Of a stretch of DNA of 64,000 nucleotides, positions 35,387-46,111 are shown piece by piece. Below the pieces are notes generated by a model. It saw nothing but the letters and a program-made list of their open reading frames with translations, was not told the DNA's origin and did no database searches. The DNA is from Thermomonas sp. (GTDB taxonomy: Bacteria > Pseudomonadota > Gammaproteobacteria > Xanthomonadales > Xanthomonadaceae). The stretch spans positions 1 to 64,000 of the forward strand of contig NZ_JAMQHN010000114.1 in assembly GCF_025993755.1 (NCBI RefSeq). Reading direction: 5' to 3'. Every line of letters begins with the position of its first letter. Position 1 is the first letter of the stretch. Both the position numbers and the translations under genes were made by a program.

Positions 35387-36653
<1,267 letters not shown>

Positions 36654-37040
36654 CTAATCCTGCAATCGTCCTTTCAACAGACCCAGCGCCAGCAGGTAGG
36701 ACGCTTCCGCGACCAGCAGCCCTGCCAGCATCGGCAGCGCGAGCAACCTGCAAACCGCCAACGCAACCGCCATCGCCGCCACCACCAACAACCACTTCCC
36801 GGCGGTACCCAGCACCAGCCGCGCCAAGGCCGCACGCGCCGGAAGGGCCCCGCCGCGCAGCGACACGATGACCGCGGCCAGATTCCCGGCCAGCATCGCC
36901 ACGGCGCCCGCAGCCACCGCCTCCGCCGATTCCGGCCCAGCGAACGCAAGCGCTGCCAAGGCCACCACGGCCGCCGCAAGGGCGGAAACGACGACCGCGC
37001 GCATCGCGCCGCGTCGCCCCGTGGCGATGGGATCGTGCAT
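36654..37040 (-). CDS. atpI: ATP synthase subunit I (assembly protein)
   Basis: A 128-residue membrane protein that helps assemble the c-ring or acts in Mg2+ uptake. Four hydrophobic helices are visible (VVVSALAAAVVALAALAFA, then VAMLAGNLAAVIVSL, then WLLVVAAMAVALAVC, then LLVAEASYLLALGLL). Assigned mainly by position as first gene of the atp operon and by topology; sequence conservation in this family is weak. ATG 37038-37040 is chosen over an upstream open frame that would have no leader and no ribosome site. Confidence 0.85.
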   Translation of the reverse strand: MHDPIATGRRGAMRAVVVSALAAAVVALAALAFAGPESAEAVAAGAVAMLAGNLAAVIVSLRGGALPARAALARLVLGTAGKWLLVVAAMAVALAVCRLLALPMLAGLLVAEASYLLALGLLKGRLQD

Positions 37041-37104
37041 GCGCAGGTCGTCGTTAGCTTTGGAGTTGGGCCGGGCAATCGAAACGCAACCGCCTAGCCC
37101 GGGA

Positions 37105-37134
37105 ATTGTAGCAGTACCCGAGGAGACGCGGCAA
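37105..37134 (-). promoter_or_regulatory. sigma-70 promoter of the atp operon
   Basis: On the minus strand TTGCCG (37129-37134) and TACAAT (37105-37110) are 18 nt apart. Transcription would start near 37098, giving a leader of about 58 nt before atpI. Confidence 0.6.
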
Positions 37135-37240
37135 CCGCAGCCGGAAAACATGAATGGGCTTCCGCTGCCGGGGGAACCGAGCTTGTGGAACTTTTCCTGG
37201 ATTCCGCGGTCGATGCAGTACGGGATCGCTTCCTACCTCG

Positions 37241-38005
37241 TCAACTCCGCGGCGATCCCGGCAAGCCCCGGCCCTCACCGACCGGGGCTTTTTCGTGCTT
37301 CACGTCGCCCGTCGCGTTCGCGCCGGCGCATTTCGGGATCTTTCTGGGCGCATCGAGCAGCGGGAAGGTGATGCCCGATTCATCGGGCTCCGGATGTTCG
37401 ATCATGAGGTCGATGATGACGGGCATCAGGGCGCCGAGGATCGCCACGGCGTCGCGAACCTGCTGGCGGTTGGCGTCGCTGTTCCAGGTTGCGCCGCCGT
37501 GCATGAGCTGGTTGCGCAGGACATAAAGGCGGTCGGCGACAATCGACAGGACGACGTCGGTCTTGCGCGCCATCAGCGCCCGCATCGCCAGTTTGCGCGC
37601 ATTGGCGAACTGCACTTCCCAGGTGTTGCTGGCGTCGTGGTCTCGCAGCGCACGCCAGAATGGTTCGTAGACGAAGCGGTTCTCCAGCAAGGTGCGAACC
37701 GGGCCGGTGAAGCGATCGAACAGGATCTGCTGCAAGCGTCCTTCGCGGTCGTGGACGATGAGCCGGTCGATGAACTGGCGCGCCTGGTCGCGCTCGCTCT
37801 GCTCGAATCCGAATTCGCGCGCATAAGCGGCGTTGAGCGCGATCCACAGAAACAGGAAGCGGGCATCGTCGTCGGCAGACTCGCGCTCGGCCCGTTGAAG
37901 CCAGCTGATCGCCCGGTGGATGCGGATCCGCCAGTTCTCGGGCTGGCCGTCGCGCACCTTGCGATGGCGCTGTTTGAGCGTGGCGGCGGTAAGGGGCGTC
38001 GCCAC
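37241..38005 (-). CDS. HEPN-like protein with RX4H motif
   Basis: A 254-residue helical protein. The sequence ADRLYVLRNQLMHGGATW (about residues 155-172) carries an Arg-Asn-x3-His (RX4H) motif of HEPN nuclease-like domains; the surroundings ('RNQLMHGGATWNS', then 'DAVAILGALMP') recur in uncharacterised HEPN-fold proteins. Whether it cuts RNA is unknown. The last 30 residues (KHEKAPVGEGRGLPG) read through the plus-strand terminator at 37263-37295 and may be a non-conserved tail. It follows wrbA by 10 nt on the same strand. No nucleotidyltransferase partner is present. Confidence 0.7.
   Translation of the reverse strand: MATPLTAATLKQRHRKVRDGQPENWRIRIHRAISWLQRAERESADDDARFLFLWIALNAAYAREFGFEQSERDQARQFIDRLIVHDREGRLQQILFDRFTGPVRTLLENRFVYEPFWRALRDHDASNTWEVQFANARKLAMRALMARKTDVVLSIVADRLYVLRNQLMHGGATWNSDANRQQVRDAVAILGALMPVIIDLMIEHPEPDESGITFPLLDAPRKIPKCAGANATGDVKHEKAPVGEGRGLPGSPRS
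37263..37295 (+). terminator. orphan intrinsic terminator on the plus strand
   Basis: AAGCCCCGG, a 10-nt loop, then CCGGGGCTT running into five Ts is a textbook rho-independent terminator for plus-strand transcription. No plus-strand gene lies upstream: atpI and the HEPN gene are both on the minus strand. It lies inside the 3' end of the HEPN gene. The 200-nt gap 37041-37240 before it could encode a small RNA. Confidence 0.6.
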
Positions 38006-38015
38006 GATGCCGCCT

Positions 38016-38615
38016 TCAGCCGGCGATGCGGCCGGCGAAATCGACCAGGCGCCGGGTCTGGGCGCGGATCGACACTTTGAGTTCTTCGCTCAGCGGCTCG
38101 CCCTTGGCGGTGGCGCTGGCGCCATAGGGGTTGCCGCCGGAGGCGTAGATCCCCGGATCGGTGTAGCCAGGCGGCACCAGGATCGCGCCCCAGTGGAAAA
38201 AGGTGGTGTACAGGCCGAGCAGCGTGGTTTCCTGGCCGCCGTGCATGTTCTGGGCGCTGGTCATGGCGCTGACGGCCTTGTTCGACAGCGTGCCGGCCGC
38301 CCAGAGCGGCCCCAGGGTGTCGATGAAGGCGCGCATCTGGCTGGCCACGGTGCCGAAGCGGGTCGGGGCGCTGAACAGGTAGGCGTTGGCCCATTCCATG
38401 TCGTCGTAGCTGGCGTGCTGGACGTGGGCAGTGCGCTCGGCGTGTGCGGCCCAGGCCGCCTGTCCGGACACGATCTCTTCCGGCACGGTTTCCTTGACCT
38501 TGCGCAGCCGAACCTCGGCGCCGGCTGCCTGGGCGGCATCGACGGCGACTTCGGCCATGGCGTGGTTGGTGCCGTAGGTGCTGTAGTAGACGATCGCCAG
38601 ACGGACTTGGCTCAT
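38016..38615 (-). CDS. wrbA: NAD(P)H:quinone oxidoreductase WrbA
   Basis: A 199-residue flavodoxin-fold FMN enzyme that reduces quinones by two electrons, protecting against redox cycling. The N-terminal FMN-phosphate loop is [13 protein letters not shown] (residues 9-21), and the [18 protein letters not shown] and STGHGG-like [13 protein letters not shown] segments are WrbA-specific. ATG 38613-38615 is preceded by GGAG. It runs into the HEPN-like gene 10 nt downstream, so the two may be co-transcribed. Confidence 0.93.
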   Translation of the reverse strand: MSQVRLAIVYYSTYGTNHAMAEVAVDAAQAAGAEVRLRKVKETVPEEIVSGQAAWAAHAERTAHVQHASYDDMEWANAYLFSAPTRFGTVASQMRAFIDTLGPLWAAGTLSNKAVSAMTSAQNMHGGQETTLLGLYTTFFHWGAILVPPGYTDPGIYASGGNPYGASATAKGEPLSEELKVSIRAQTRRLVDFAGRIAG

Positions 38616-38702
38616 GGCGGCTCCCTGTTCAACCGCATCATGCGGAATCACATTGATAGCCGCAACGGGGTGAAGCCGGCGCGAAAGCCACGCTCGCCCG
38701 GC

Positions 38703-40007
38703 TCAGGAACCGGACAGGGTGGCCGTGCAGTTGCGGCCGCGATCCTTGGCCAGGTAAAGCGCGCGGTCGGCGCGGGCGAACAGTGACTGGAAATCGGGAT
38801 CCGTCGCCTCCAGTTCCGTGGCGCCGAAGCTGGCGGTGATCTGGAGCGAGGGATGGGCATCGACCGGATGGCAAGCCGCCGTCATGGTGCGAATACGCTC
38901 GGCGATCTCGCCGGCGGCCTCGAGCCGGGTGTCCGGGAGAAGAATGCAGAATTCCTCGCCACCGGTGCGCGCCAGGATGTCGATTTCGCGCAGCAGCCCG
39001 CGGCAGCAACCGACGAAATCCTGCAACACGATATCGCCCACCGGATGGCCGTGGCGGTCATTGATCCGCTTGAAATGGTCGATGTCGATGGCGATCAGGC
39101 TCAACGGCGTGCCGTGTCGGCGGCTGCGCGCATATTCGACTTCGGCCAGTTCGAAGAAATACCGGCGATTGACGCAGCCGGTGAGGCCGTCGGTCCTGGC
39201 CTGCTGCTGCAGCTCCTCCTTGAGGTCGTGCAGCGCGGTGATGTCCGTGATCAGGCCGATCAGAGCGTTCTGGCCGTCGCCGTCTTCGCAAGGCACCACC
39301 ACGCTCCAATAATGACGCTTGCGCCCTTGCGCATCGACCAGGGACTGCTCGCCGGCGTAGCGCTGGCCGCTGGTCAAGATCTGCTGTTCGATCACCCAGA
39401 ATCGATCGGCGACCTCCTTCGGCATCAGCTCGCTGTCGAGTCGGCCGATCGTGTCTTCCACCGATCGGCCGAACACATTGGCAAGCTGCTTGTTGGCATA
39501 AACGATCCTGCGGTCGGCGCGCTTCATGTACACCAGCGCATCGAGGTTTTCGAGCACGGTGTCCAGCAGCTCCTTCTGCCGGAGCACCCGGTCTTCCAGC
39601 CGCTTCTTATTGGTGATGTCGTGCGAGATGCCGACCATGCCCACGATGGCGCCGGAGGCATCGCGCAACGGTTTCTTCGTCGTCCAGTAGCTGCGCAGTT
39701 CGCCGGTGGCGTGGATGTAGTTGGCTTCCTCGCGCTCGATCGTCTCGCCGTTTTCGAGCACGCGGCGGTCGGTTGCGCGCAGTTCGTCGTCTTCATCGAT
39801 GGACACGAAATCGGTGAAGGCCTTGCCGATCACGTCCTCCAGGCGCAGACCGGGCCGCAGCAGGTCCAGCACCAGCCGGTTGGCGAAGGTGAATTTGCCC
39901 TGGATGTCGGTCGTATAGACGAACGCGCCCACCGCATCGAGCATCGTGCGGTAGGCGGTTTCGCCCATTGCGGGCGGCGCACTGGAACCGGAGGTAGCCA
40001 TATCCAT
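38703..40007 (-). CDS. PAS-PAS-GGDEF diguanylate cyclase
   Basis: A 434-residue cytoplasmic signalling protein. Two PAS domains (about residues 15-130 and 140-265; GISHDITNKKRLED and LITDITALHDLKEE are their C-terminal ends) precede a GGDEF domain. The catalytic loop is GGEEF near residue 350, an active variant, and an allosteric inhibitory I-site RxxD (REID) sits five residues before it. It should make c-di-GMP in response to a small-molecule, redox or light signal sensed by PAS. No EAL domain and no membrane helices. A 14-base C/G tract lies about 110 nt before its start. Confidence 0.93.
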   Translation of the reverse strand: MDMATSGSSAPPAMGETAYRTMLDAVGAFVYTTDIQGKFTFANRLVLDLLRPGLRLEDVIGKAFTDFVSIDEDDELRATDRRVLENGETIEREEANYIHATGELRSYWTTKKPLRDASGAIVGMVGISHDITNKKRLEDRVLRQKELLDTVLENLDALVYMKRADRRIVYANKQLANVFGRSVEDTIGRLDSELMPKEVADRFWVIEQQILTSGQRYAGEQSLVDAQGRKRHYWSVVVPCEDGDGQNALIGLITDITALHDLKEELQQQARTDGLTGCVNRRYFFELAEVEYARSRRHGTPLSLIAIDIDHFKRINDRHGHPVGDIVLQDFVGCCRGLLREIDILARTGGEEFCILLPDTRLEAAGEIAERIRTMTAACHPVDAHPSLQITASFGATELEATDPDFQSLFARADRALYLAKDRGRNCTATLSGS

Positions 40008-40115
40008 TGACCGTCAGCGACCTGCGGGGCCTTGAACAAGGTTCGGGAGCATGCACCAAAGTACCGCAGCCACGCGGGTCGGAGGCCGGATTTGTGAGGC
40101 GCATCCCGTAATTGC

Positions 40116-40129
40116 GGGGGGGGGGGGGG
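40116..40129. repeat. 14-nt poly-G tract (poly-C on the transcribed strand)
   Basis: Fourteen Gs in a row on the plus strand, in the 135-nt gap between valS and the diguanylate cyclase gene, directly followed by CGAACCCC. On the minus strand this is GGGGTTCG followed by a long C-run, which also makes a short hairpin at the valS 3' end. Such tracts vary by slipped-strand pairing; it lies outside both coding regions. Confidence 0.9.
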
Positions 40130-40142
40130 CGAACCCCGAAAT

Positions 40143-42971
40143 TCAGCCCATCCTCGCGCGCTGGGTCGTCAACGTGGCCAGTTTGACCGACCAATCGGCC
40201 AGGCGCTGCCGCTCCTGCTCGACCACGGCTTCGGGAACGCCGGCGCCGAACCGGGCCAGCTTGGCCGCGCTCTTCTCTTTCTCGGCGCCGATCCTGGCGA
40301 TCTCCTTGTCGAGGCGCGCACGCTCGGCATCGAGATCGACCAACCCTTCCAGCGGCACGAACAGTTCCAGTTCGCCGACCACCGCCGGGGCGGCGGCGGG
40401 CGGTTCGCCGACGAGGGCGTCGAGGCGGTCCAGCTTGCACAGGAAGCGCAGCTGGGCATCGAAGCGCCGCGCACGCTGTGCATCCTGCGCATCGCCACCG
40501 CGCAGCAGCAACGACACCTGCCGGGCCGGGGAAACGCCCAGTTCGCCGCGAATGCGGCGCACCGAACCGATCACGGCCTTGAGCCATTCGACATCGGCAT
40601 CGGCCTGCACGTGGGCCTCGGCATGGAAGTCGGACGGCTGCGGGTAGTCCTGCAGCATCAGGCTGCCGGACTTGCCCAGCTTTGGCGCGACCGCCTGCCA
40701 GAGTTCCTCGGTGACGAAGGGAACCAGCGGATGCAGCAGGCGCAGCAGCGCATCGAGCGCGAACAGCAGGGTGTGGCGGGTGCTGTCGGCGGCCTTTGCG
40801 TCGTTGCCGCCCAGCGCCGGCTTGGCCAGTTCCACGAACCAGTCGCAGAACTGGTTCCAGGCGAACTCGTGCAGGCACTGCGCGAGCAGGTCGAAGCGGT
40901 AGTTGGCGAAGTGCTCGGCTGTTTCGGCGCTGGTTTTGGCCAGCCGCGAGAGGATCCATTTTTCGGCGTCGGTGACGGGCTGCGGCGCGCCATTGAAGGT
41001 GGCATCCCCGACGTTCATCAGCGCGAAGCGGGTCGCGTTCCACAGCTTGTTGCAGAAATTCTTGTAGCCCTCGGCGCGGGCGAGATCGAACTTGATGTCG
41101 CGACCGGGGCCGGCGAGCGCGGCCATGGTGAAGCGCAGGGCGTCGGCGCCATGGGCATTGATGCCGTTGGGATAGTCCCTGCGGGTGTCCTTCTCGATCT
41201 TTTCCGCCATCTTCGGCTGCATCAGCCCGGCGGTGCGCTTGGCGACCAGGTCGTCGAGCGAAATGCCGTCGATGATGTCCAGCGGATCGAGCACGTTGCC
41301 CTTCGACTTCGACATTTTCTGGCCGTTCTTGTCGCGCACCAGGCCGGTCATGTACACGTCGTGGAACGGCACCCTGCCGGTGAAGTGGTCGGTCATCATC
41401 ACCATGCGGGCGACCCAGAAGAAGATGATGTCGAAGCCGGTGACGAGCACGCTGGACGGAAGGTACCGATCGAAGCCGCGCTCGGCCATGCCGGCTGCAT
41501 CGGGCCAGCCCTGCGTGCTGAACGGGAACATCGCCGAGGAAAACCAGGTTTCCAGCACGTCGGGGTCCTGGCGCAGCGGCGCATCGCCAAGGCCGTGCGC
41601 GGCGCGCACTTCGGCTTCATCCCGGCCCACGTAAATCCTGCCGGCCTCATCGAACCACGCCGGGATGCGATGGCCCCACCACAGCTGGCGGCTGATGCAC
41701 CAGTCCTGCAGGTTTTCCATCCAGTGGCGGTAGGTGTTCACCCAGTTCGGCGGCACGAACCGGACGGAACCGTTCTCGACCAGTTCCAGTCCGCGCGCGC
41801 CCAGCGTGTCCATCTTCACGAACCACTGGTCGGTGAGAAAAGGCTCGATCACCTGCCCGCTGCGATCGCCACGCGGCACCATCAGCTTGTGCGGCTTGAC
41901 GTCCACCAGCAGCCCGGCGGCGTCGAGGTCGGCCACCATGGCCTTGCGCGCGTCGAAGCGGTCGAGGCCGCGGTACTTTTCGGGAATGTCGTCGCGATCG
42001 GCAACCACTCTGGCGGTGTCGGTGAAGATGTTGATCGTCTTCAGACCGTGACGCTGGCCGACGGCGTAGTCGTTGAAGTCGTGCGCGGGCGTCACCTTCA
42101 CCACGCCGGTACCGAAGGCGCGATCGACGTAGTCGTCCAGGACGATGGGGATGCGACGGCCGGTCAGCGGCAGATCCACGAACTTGCCGTGCAGGGCCAG
42201 ATAGCGGGGATCGTCCGGATGCACCATCGCGGCGGTGTCGCCGAGCATGGTTTCCGGGCGGGTGGTGGCCACGATCACGTAGTTGCGGTTTTCGCGCAGG
42301 GTCTCGACCCCATCGGCGTCCACTTCGACGTATTCGTAGCTCGCACCGTCGGCCAGCGGATAGCGGATCTCCCACAGGTGGCCGTTTTCTTCCTCGCTCA
42401 CCACTTCCAGATCGGAGATCGCGGTCTTCAGCACCGGATCCCAGTTCACCAGGCGCTTACCGCGGTAGATCAAGCCTTCTTCATGCAGGCGCACGAAGGC
42501 TTCGGTGATCGCCTTCGACGGCATCGGATCCATGGTGAACACGCTGCGCGACCAGTCGCCGGACGCGCCGAGGCGGCGCATCTGGCGTTCGATGGTGCTG
42601 CCGGAATGCTGCTTCCATTCCCACACTTTTTCGATGAATTGTTCGCGGCCCAGCGAGTCGCGGGTTTCGCCCTTGCCTTCGATCGCAAGGTTGCGGCTGA
42701 CGACCATTTCGGTGGCGATGCCGGCGTGGTCGGTGCCCATCTGCCACAGGGTGCGGTAGCCGCGCATGCGGTGATAGCGCACCAGCGCGTCCATCAGCGT
42801 GTGCTGGAAGGCGTGGCCCATGTGCAGGGTGCCCGTCACGTTCGGCGGCGGCAGCAGGATGGTGTAGGCCGGGCCGTCGCCCTGCGGGGCGAACGCGCCG
42901 CTGTGTTCCCACTGCGCGTACAGGCGGGTCTCGAAGGATTGGGGATTGAAGCCGGCGTCGAGGGTGGTCAT
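40143..42971 (-). CDS. valS: valyl-tRNA synthetase
   Basis: ValRS charges tRNA-Val and edits mischarged threonine. The 942-residue length is normal. HMGH near residue 48 ([10 protein letters not shown]) and KMSKS near residue 553 ([10 protein letters not shown]) are the class I motifs, with the CP1 editing domain between. The C-terminal coiled-coil arm ([20 protein letters not shown]) is present. ATG 42969-42971 is chosen; a longer open frame upstream is antisense/out-of-register to holC. Last gene of pepA-holC-valS, the same order as in E. coli. Confidence 0.98.
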   Translation of the reverse strand: MTTLDAGFNPQSFETRLYAQWEHSGAFAPQGDGPAYTILLPPPNVTGTLHMGHAFQHTLMDALVRYHRMRGYRTLWQMGTDHAGIATEMVVSRNLAIEGKGETRDSLGREQFIEKVWEWKQHSGSTIERQMRRLGASGDWSRSVFTMDPMPSKAITEAFVRLHEEGLIYRGKRLVNWDPVLKTAISDLEVVSEEENGHLWEIRYPLADGASYEYVEVDADGVETLRENRNYVIVATTRPETMLGDTAAMVHPDDPRYLALHGKFVDLPLTGRRIPIVLDDYVDRAFGTGVVKVTPAHDFNDYAVGQRHGLKTINIFTDTARVVADRDDIPEKYRGLDRFDARKAMVADLDAAGLLVDVKPHKLMVPRGDRSGQVIEPFLTDQWFVKMDTLGARGLELVENGSVRFVPPNWVNTYRHWMENLQDWCISRQLWWGHRIPAWFDEAGRIYVGRDEAEVRAAHGLGDAPLRQDPDVLETWFSSAMFPFSTQGWPDAAGMAERGFDRYLPSSVLVTGFDIIFFWVARMVMMTDHFTGRVPFHDVYMTGLVRDKNGQKMSKSKGNVLDPLDIIDGISLDDLVAKRTAGLMQPKMAEKIEKDTRRDYPNGINAHGADALRFTMAALAGPGRDIKFDLARAEGYKNFCNKLWNATRFALMNVGDATFNGAPQPVTDAEKWILSRLAKTSAETAEHFANYRFDLLAQCLHEFAWNQFCDWFVELAKPALGGNDAKAADSTRHTLLFALDALLRLLHPLVPFVTEELWQAVAPKLGKSGSLMLQDYPQPSDFHAEAHVQADADVEWLKAVIGSVRRIRGELGVSPARQVSLLLRGGDAQDAQRARRFDAQLRFLCKLDRLDALVGEPPAAAPAVVGELELFVPLEGLVDLDAERARLDKEIARIGAEKEKSAAKLARFGAGVPEAVVEQERQRLADWSVKLATLTTQRARMG

Positions 42972-42976
42972 GGGCG

Positions 42977-43402
42977 TCACATGTCGAATTTCTTGAGCTC
43001 GAAACCGAGCGATTGGTAGTGCTTCCAGCGTTTGCGCGAGCCGCCGCGCGCGGCGGGGTCGGCGGACACCACTTCCAGCACGCGGTCGAACCGGCCATCG
43101 GGCGCGGTGTCGCGCAGGTTGATCAGCAGCGGACGCAGGGCGGCGTCGGTTTCCGGCGCGGCGATGAGTATCGGCGCCTCCTCCTCGTCTTCGTCCAGGC
43201 CGGCGATCTGGTGCGGGAGGAACAGGTCGGGATCGAACGACCACAGCAGATCGTCGAGTTCTTCGGCCTGCGCCATGTCGCGCGCCAATATCAGGGTCGG
43301 CAGGTTGGCGGCGTGCGCCCGCTTCGCCAGTTCGCACACCAGCAGCAGCGGCTGCTCGCGAAAGCGGGGCTTGTCGATCAGGTAGAAATGCGCGCGCTGC
43401 AC
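42977..43402 (-). CDS. holC: DNA polymerase III chi subunit
   Basis: HolC (141 residues) links the clamp loader to single-stranded DNA-binding protein. The N terminus ([17 protein letters not shown] then [19 protein letters not shown]) matches the chi fold and SSB-binding face, and the C-terminal [16 protein letters not shown] matches the family end. Start GTG 43400-43402 is the only suitable codon. It lies between pepA and valS with gaps of 3 and 5 nt. Confidence 0.93.
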   Translation of the reverse strand: MQRAHFYLIDKPRFREQPLLLVCELAKRAHAANLPTLILARDMAQAEELDDLLWSFDPDLFLPHQIAGLDEDEEEAPILIAAPETDAALRPLLINLRDTAPDGRFDRVLEVVSADPAARGGSRKRWKHYQSLGFELKKFDM

Positions 43403-43405
43403 GGC

Positions 43406-44887
43406 TTACCCGACGCGATCCAGCAGCCACTGGCTGAGCATGCCGACCGGGCGGCCGGTGGCCATGCCGGCCTTGCCGCTGTCGGAGGCGCTGCCTGCGA
43501 TGTCCAGGTGCACCCAGCGCTGGCCGTCGGTGAAGCGCGACAGGAAGCAGCCGGCGGTGATGGCACCTGCCCAGCGGCCGCCGATGTTGTAGACGTCGGC
43601 AAACGTGGAATCCAGCATGCCCTGGTACTCGTCCCACAGCGGCAGCTGCCAGCCGCGGTCGAACACGGTCTCGCCGGCGTCGATGAGTTCGCGCGCGAGG
43701 TCGTGGCTGGTCTTGGTCATCACGCCGGTGGCGTACTTGCCCAGCGCCACCATGCAGGCGCCGGTCAGGGTGGCCATGTTCACCAGCGCCTGCGGCTCGA
43801 AGCGCTGCGCGTAGGTCAGCGCATCGCACAGGATCAGCCGGCCTTCGGCGTCGGTATTGCCCACTTCAATCGTCTTGCCCGACATCGAGGTGATGACATC
43901 GGAGGGACGATAGGCGTTGCCGTCGATGGCGTTTTCCACTGCGGCGGCAATGCACACCAGGTTGATCGGGAGCTGCATCTTCACCGCCGCCACGAAGGTG
44001 CCGAGCACCGCACCGGCGCCGCACATGTCGTACTTCATTTCCTCGATGCCGCCCTGCGTCTTCAGGTTGACGCCGCCGGTGTCGAAGGTGATGCCCTTGC
44101 CGACCAGCACGTAGGGCTTGGCGTCGCCGCCGTTGTCGTACTTGAGCACGACCAGGCGCGGACGCTGCGCGCTGCCGCGGGCGACGGCCAGCAGCGAACC
44201 CATGCCCAGCGCTTCCATCTGCGCTTCGTCCAGGATTTCGCAACTGGCGTGCGGTTTGCCGGTCGCGAATTCCCGCGCCTGTCGGGCCAGGTATTCGGGC
44301 GTGCAGACGTTGGGAGGCAGGTTGCCCAGCTCACGGGTGAACTGCACGCCTTCGGCAATCGCGACGCCCTGGGCCAGGGCGGTGGCGTCGTCGCCGGCGA
44401 TTTGCAGCCGCGCAAGTCCGCTCTCCTCGCGCTTCTTGTTCTTCTCGCCCAGCGTCGCCAGGTAGCGATAGCAGGCATGGTCGGCGGCGACTATGGCCTG
44501 GCGAATGTTCCAGCCGGCATCGCGATCCTTGACCGCGACTTCGCTCAAGGTGAACAGCGCCGAGACGACCGGCCCGGTCTTGAGCGCGCGGGCGGCGTCG
44601 GCCACCGCCTTCAGGTATTGCGGCACCCCGAACTTGCCGGCATCGCCCAGCCCGATCACCAGCACCCGCCGCGCCGTGATGCCGGGCAAGTCGTGCAGCA
44701 GGATGGTCTTGCCGGCCTTGCCGGAAACGTCGCCACGCGCGCCGAGGACCGCGATCCGCCCGCCGCTGGCCGCATCCAGCGCCTTGCCCGCCGGGCTGAG
44801 GCTGCCGTCCGCAAATGCGCCGACGATCACGCAATCCACGTCGGCGGTGGCGGCGGGAGTCCGGTTCAAGCTGAATTCAAGGCTCAT
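43406..44887 (-). CDS. pepA: leucyl aminopeptidase PepA
   Basis: A 493-residue M17 metallo-aminopeptidase removing N-terminal residues; E. coli PepA also serves as an accessory protein for Xer recombination. The two-metal site is marked by [11 protein letters not shown] (near residue 260) and the NTDAEGRL signature (near 348). The N-terminal domain ([17 protein letters not shown]) is divergent as usual. It opens the operon with holC and valS and is divergent from lptF over a 144-nt gap; TACAAT at 44962-44967 on the plus strand may be a -10 box for lptF. Confidence 0.97.
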   Translation of the reverse strand: MSLEFSLNRTPAATADVDCVIVGAFADGSLSPAGKALDAASGGRIAVLGARGDVSGKAGKTILLHDLPGITARRVLVIGLGDAGKFGVPQYLKAVADAARALKTGPVVSALFTLSEVAVKDRDAGWNIRQAIVAADHACYRYLATLGEKNKKREESGLARLQIAGDDATALAQGVAIAEGVQFTRELGNLPPNVCTPEYLARQAREFATGKPHASCEILDEAQMEALGMGSLLAVARGSAQRPRLVVLKYDNGGDAKPYVLVGKGITFDTGGVNLKTQGGIEEMKYDMCGAGAVLGTFVAAVKMQLPINLVCIAAAVENAIDGNAYRPSDVITSMSGKTIEVGNTDAEGRLILCDALTYAQRFEPQALVNMATLTGACMVALGKYATGVMTKTSHDLARELIDAGETVFDRGWQLPLWDEYQGMLDSTFADVYNIGGRWAGAITAGCFLSRFTDGQRWVHLDIAGSASDSGKAGMATGRPVGMLSQWLLDRVG

Positions 44888-45031
44888 CGAGAATCTGTCC
44901 GATGTGAAGGGGAAAGGAACACGCGGCCCGCCGCCTGCGGATGGCGGCAGCCCGGGGCGCGTACAATGCGCGGTCGCGGCCCGGCGTGTGGGAGACGCGG
45001 CAAACCCCCGATTCTAAGGCAACCCGGCCCG

Positions 45032-46111
45032 ATGCCGAAGCTGGACCGCTACCTCAGCAGCGAATTCACGCGCGCCGTACTGGCGACGCTGCTGGTGCTC
45101 GTCATTGTCAGCCTCGGCGGCGTGTTCGCCGACCTGATCGGCGAGATGGCGTTGGGCAAGGTGCCGCCGACGCTGCTGCTGTCGCAGCTCGGCCTGCGCC
45201 TGCTGGGCTATCTGCCCGTGATCCTGCCGCTGGCGCTGTTGCTGGGCTTGCTGCTGGCCACCGGGCGACTGTACCGGGATTCGGAAATGCCGGTGCTGGC
45301 CGCGGTCGGCGTCGGCCCGAAGCGGCTGTTGAGGCCGCTGCTGCTGGTGACGCTGCCGGTGGTCTTGGCGATCGCGGCCTGCTCGCTGTGGATTGGCCCT
45401 GCGGCGAACCGGATGGCCAAGGCCATGGTGATCGAGGCCAACCGCAATCTGCTGGTGGCCGGGTTGGAACCTGGCCGGTTCACGCCGATGTCCAACGGCG
45501 GCGTGGCCTACGTCGGGGAAATGTCCTCGGACGGCACCCGGCTGGGCCGCGTGTTCATCTACCGCGAGCGCGGCAACCGCATGGACGTGGCCACCGCCCG
45601 CAGCGGCGAGCTGTACCGCGATCACGGCGCGCGCGTGCTGGCCCTGCTGGACGGGTTCCGGGTCGAAGGCTCCGCCAGCGGCGACCAGCTCGACTATCGG
45701 CTGATGCGCTATGCCCGCAACGAAATCCAGCTGCCCGAAGCCGATCCGCCCAGCCGCCTCGACGACCCCCCGTTCCGCACGACCTCCGAATTGCTCCGGA
45801 TGCCCGGTGCGGCGGCCGCTGCCGAACTGCACTGGCGGCTGGCGCCGGCGCTGCTGGCGCTCGCATTCGCGCTGATGGCCCTCCCGCTGGCGCGCACTTC
45901 GCCGCGCCAGTCCCGCCACGGCGCGATGCTGCTGGCGTTCATCGCCTATCTCACAGGCATCTTCCTGACCCTGCTGGGCGTGCAGTCGCTTGCGGAAAGC
46001 CGGCTGCCGCTGGCCCTGGGCCTGTGGTGGCTGCTCGTGCCGATGCTGGCGATAGGAGTCTGGCTGTTCGTCCGCGACGGCCAGCCACTGTTGCCGAGGC
46101 GGCGGCGATGA
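45032..46111 (+). CDS. lptF: LPS export permease LptF
   Basis: LptF (359 residues) pairs with LptG in the inner membrane to extract LPS for transport to the outer membrane with LptB. Six membrane helices are visible: three at the N terminus (TLLVLVIVSLGGVFADLI and following) and three at the C terminus around a periplasmic beta-jellyroll domain. The cytoplasmic RLYRDSEMPVLAAVG coupling helix is typical. It overlaps lptG by 4 nt (ATGA). Confidence 0.95.
   Translation: MPKLDRYLSSEFTRAVLATLLVLVIVSLGGVFADLIGEMALGKVPPTLLLSQLGLRLLGYLPVILPLALLLGLLLATGRLYRDSEMPVLAAVGVGPKRLLRPLLLVTLPVVLAIAACSLWIGPAANRMAKAMVIEANRNLLVAGLEPGRFTPMSNGGVAYVGEMSSDGTRLGRVFIYRERGNRMDVATARSGELYRDHGARVLALLDGFRVEGSASGDQLDYRLMRYARNEIQLPEADPPSRLDDPPFRTTSELLRMPGAAAAAELHWRLAPALLALAFALMALPLARTSPRQSRHGAMLLAFIAYLTGIFLTLLGVQSLAESRLPLALGLWWLLVPMLAIGVWLFVRDGQPLLPRRRR

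Noticed and set aside
37142..37372. Plus-strand frames between atpI and the HEPN gene, ahead of the orphan terminator
   Set aside because: No ribosome site, no conserved-looking protein, and the terminator would lie inside them; a non-coding RNA is a better idea.
40611..43019. 802-codon open frame opposite valS
   Set aside because: Antisense artefact with His/Val/Gly-rich low-complexity composition.
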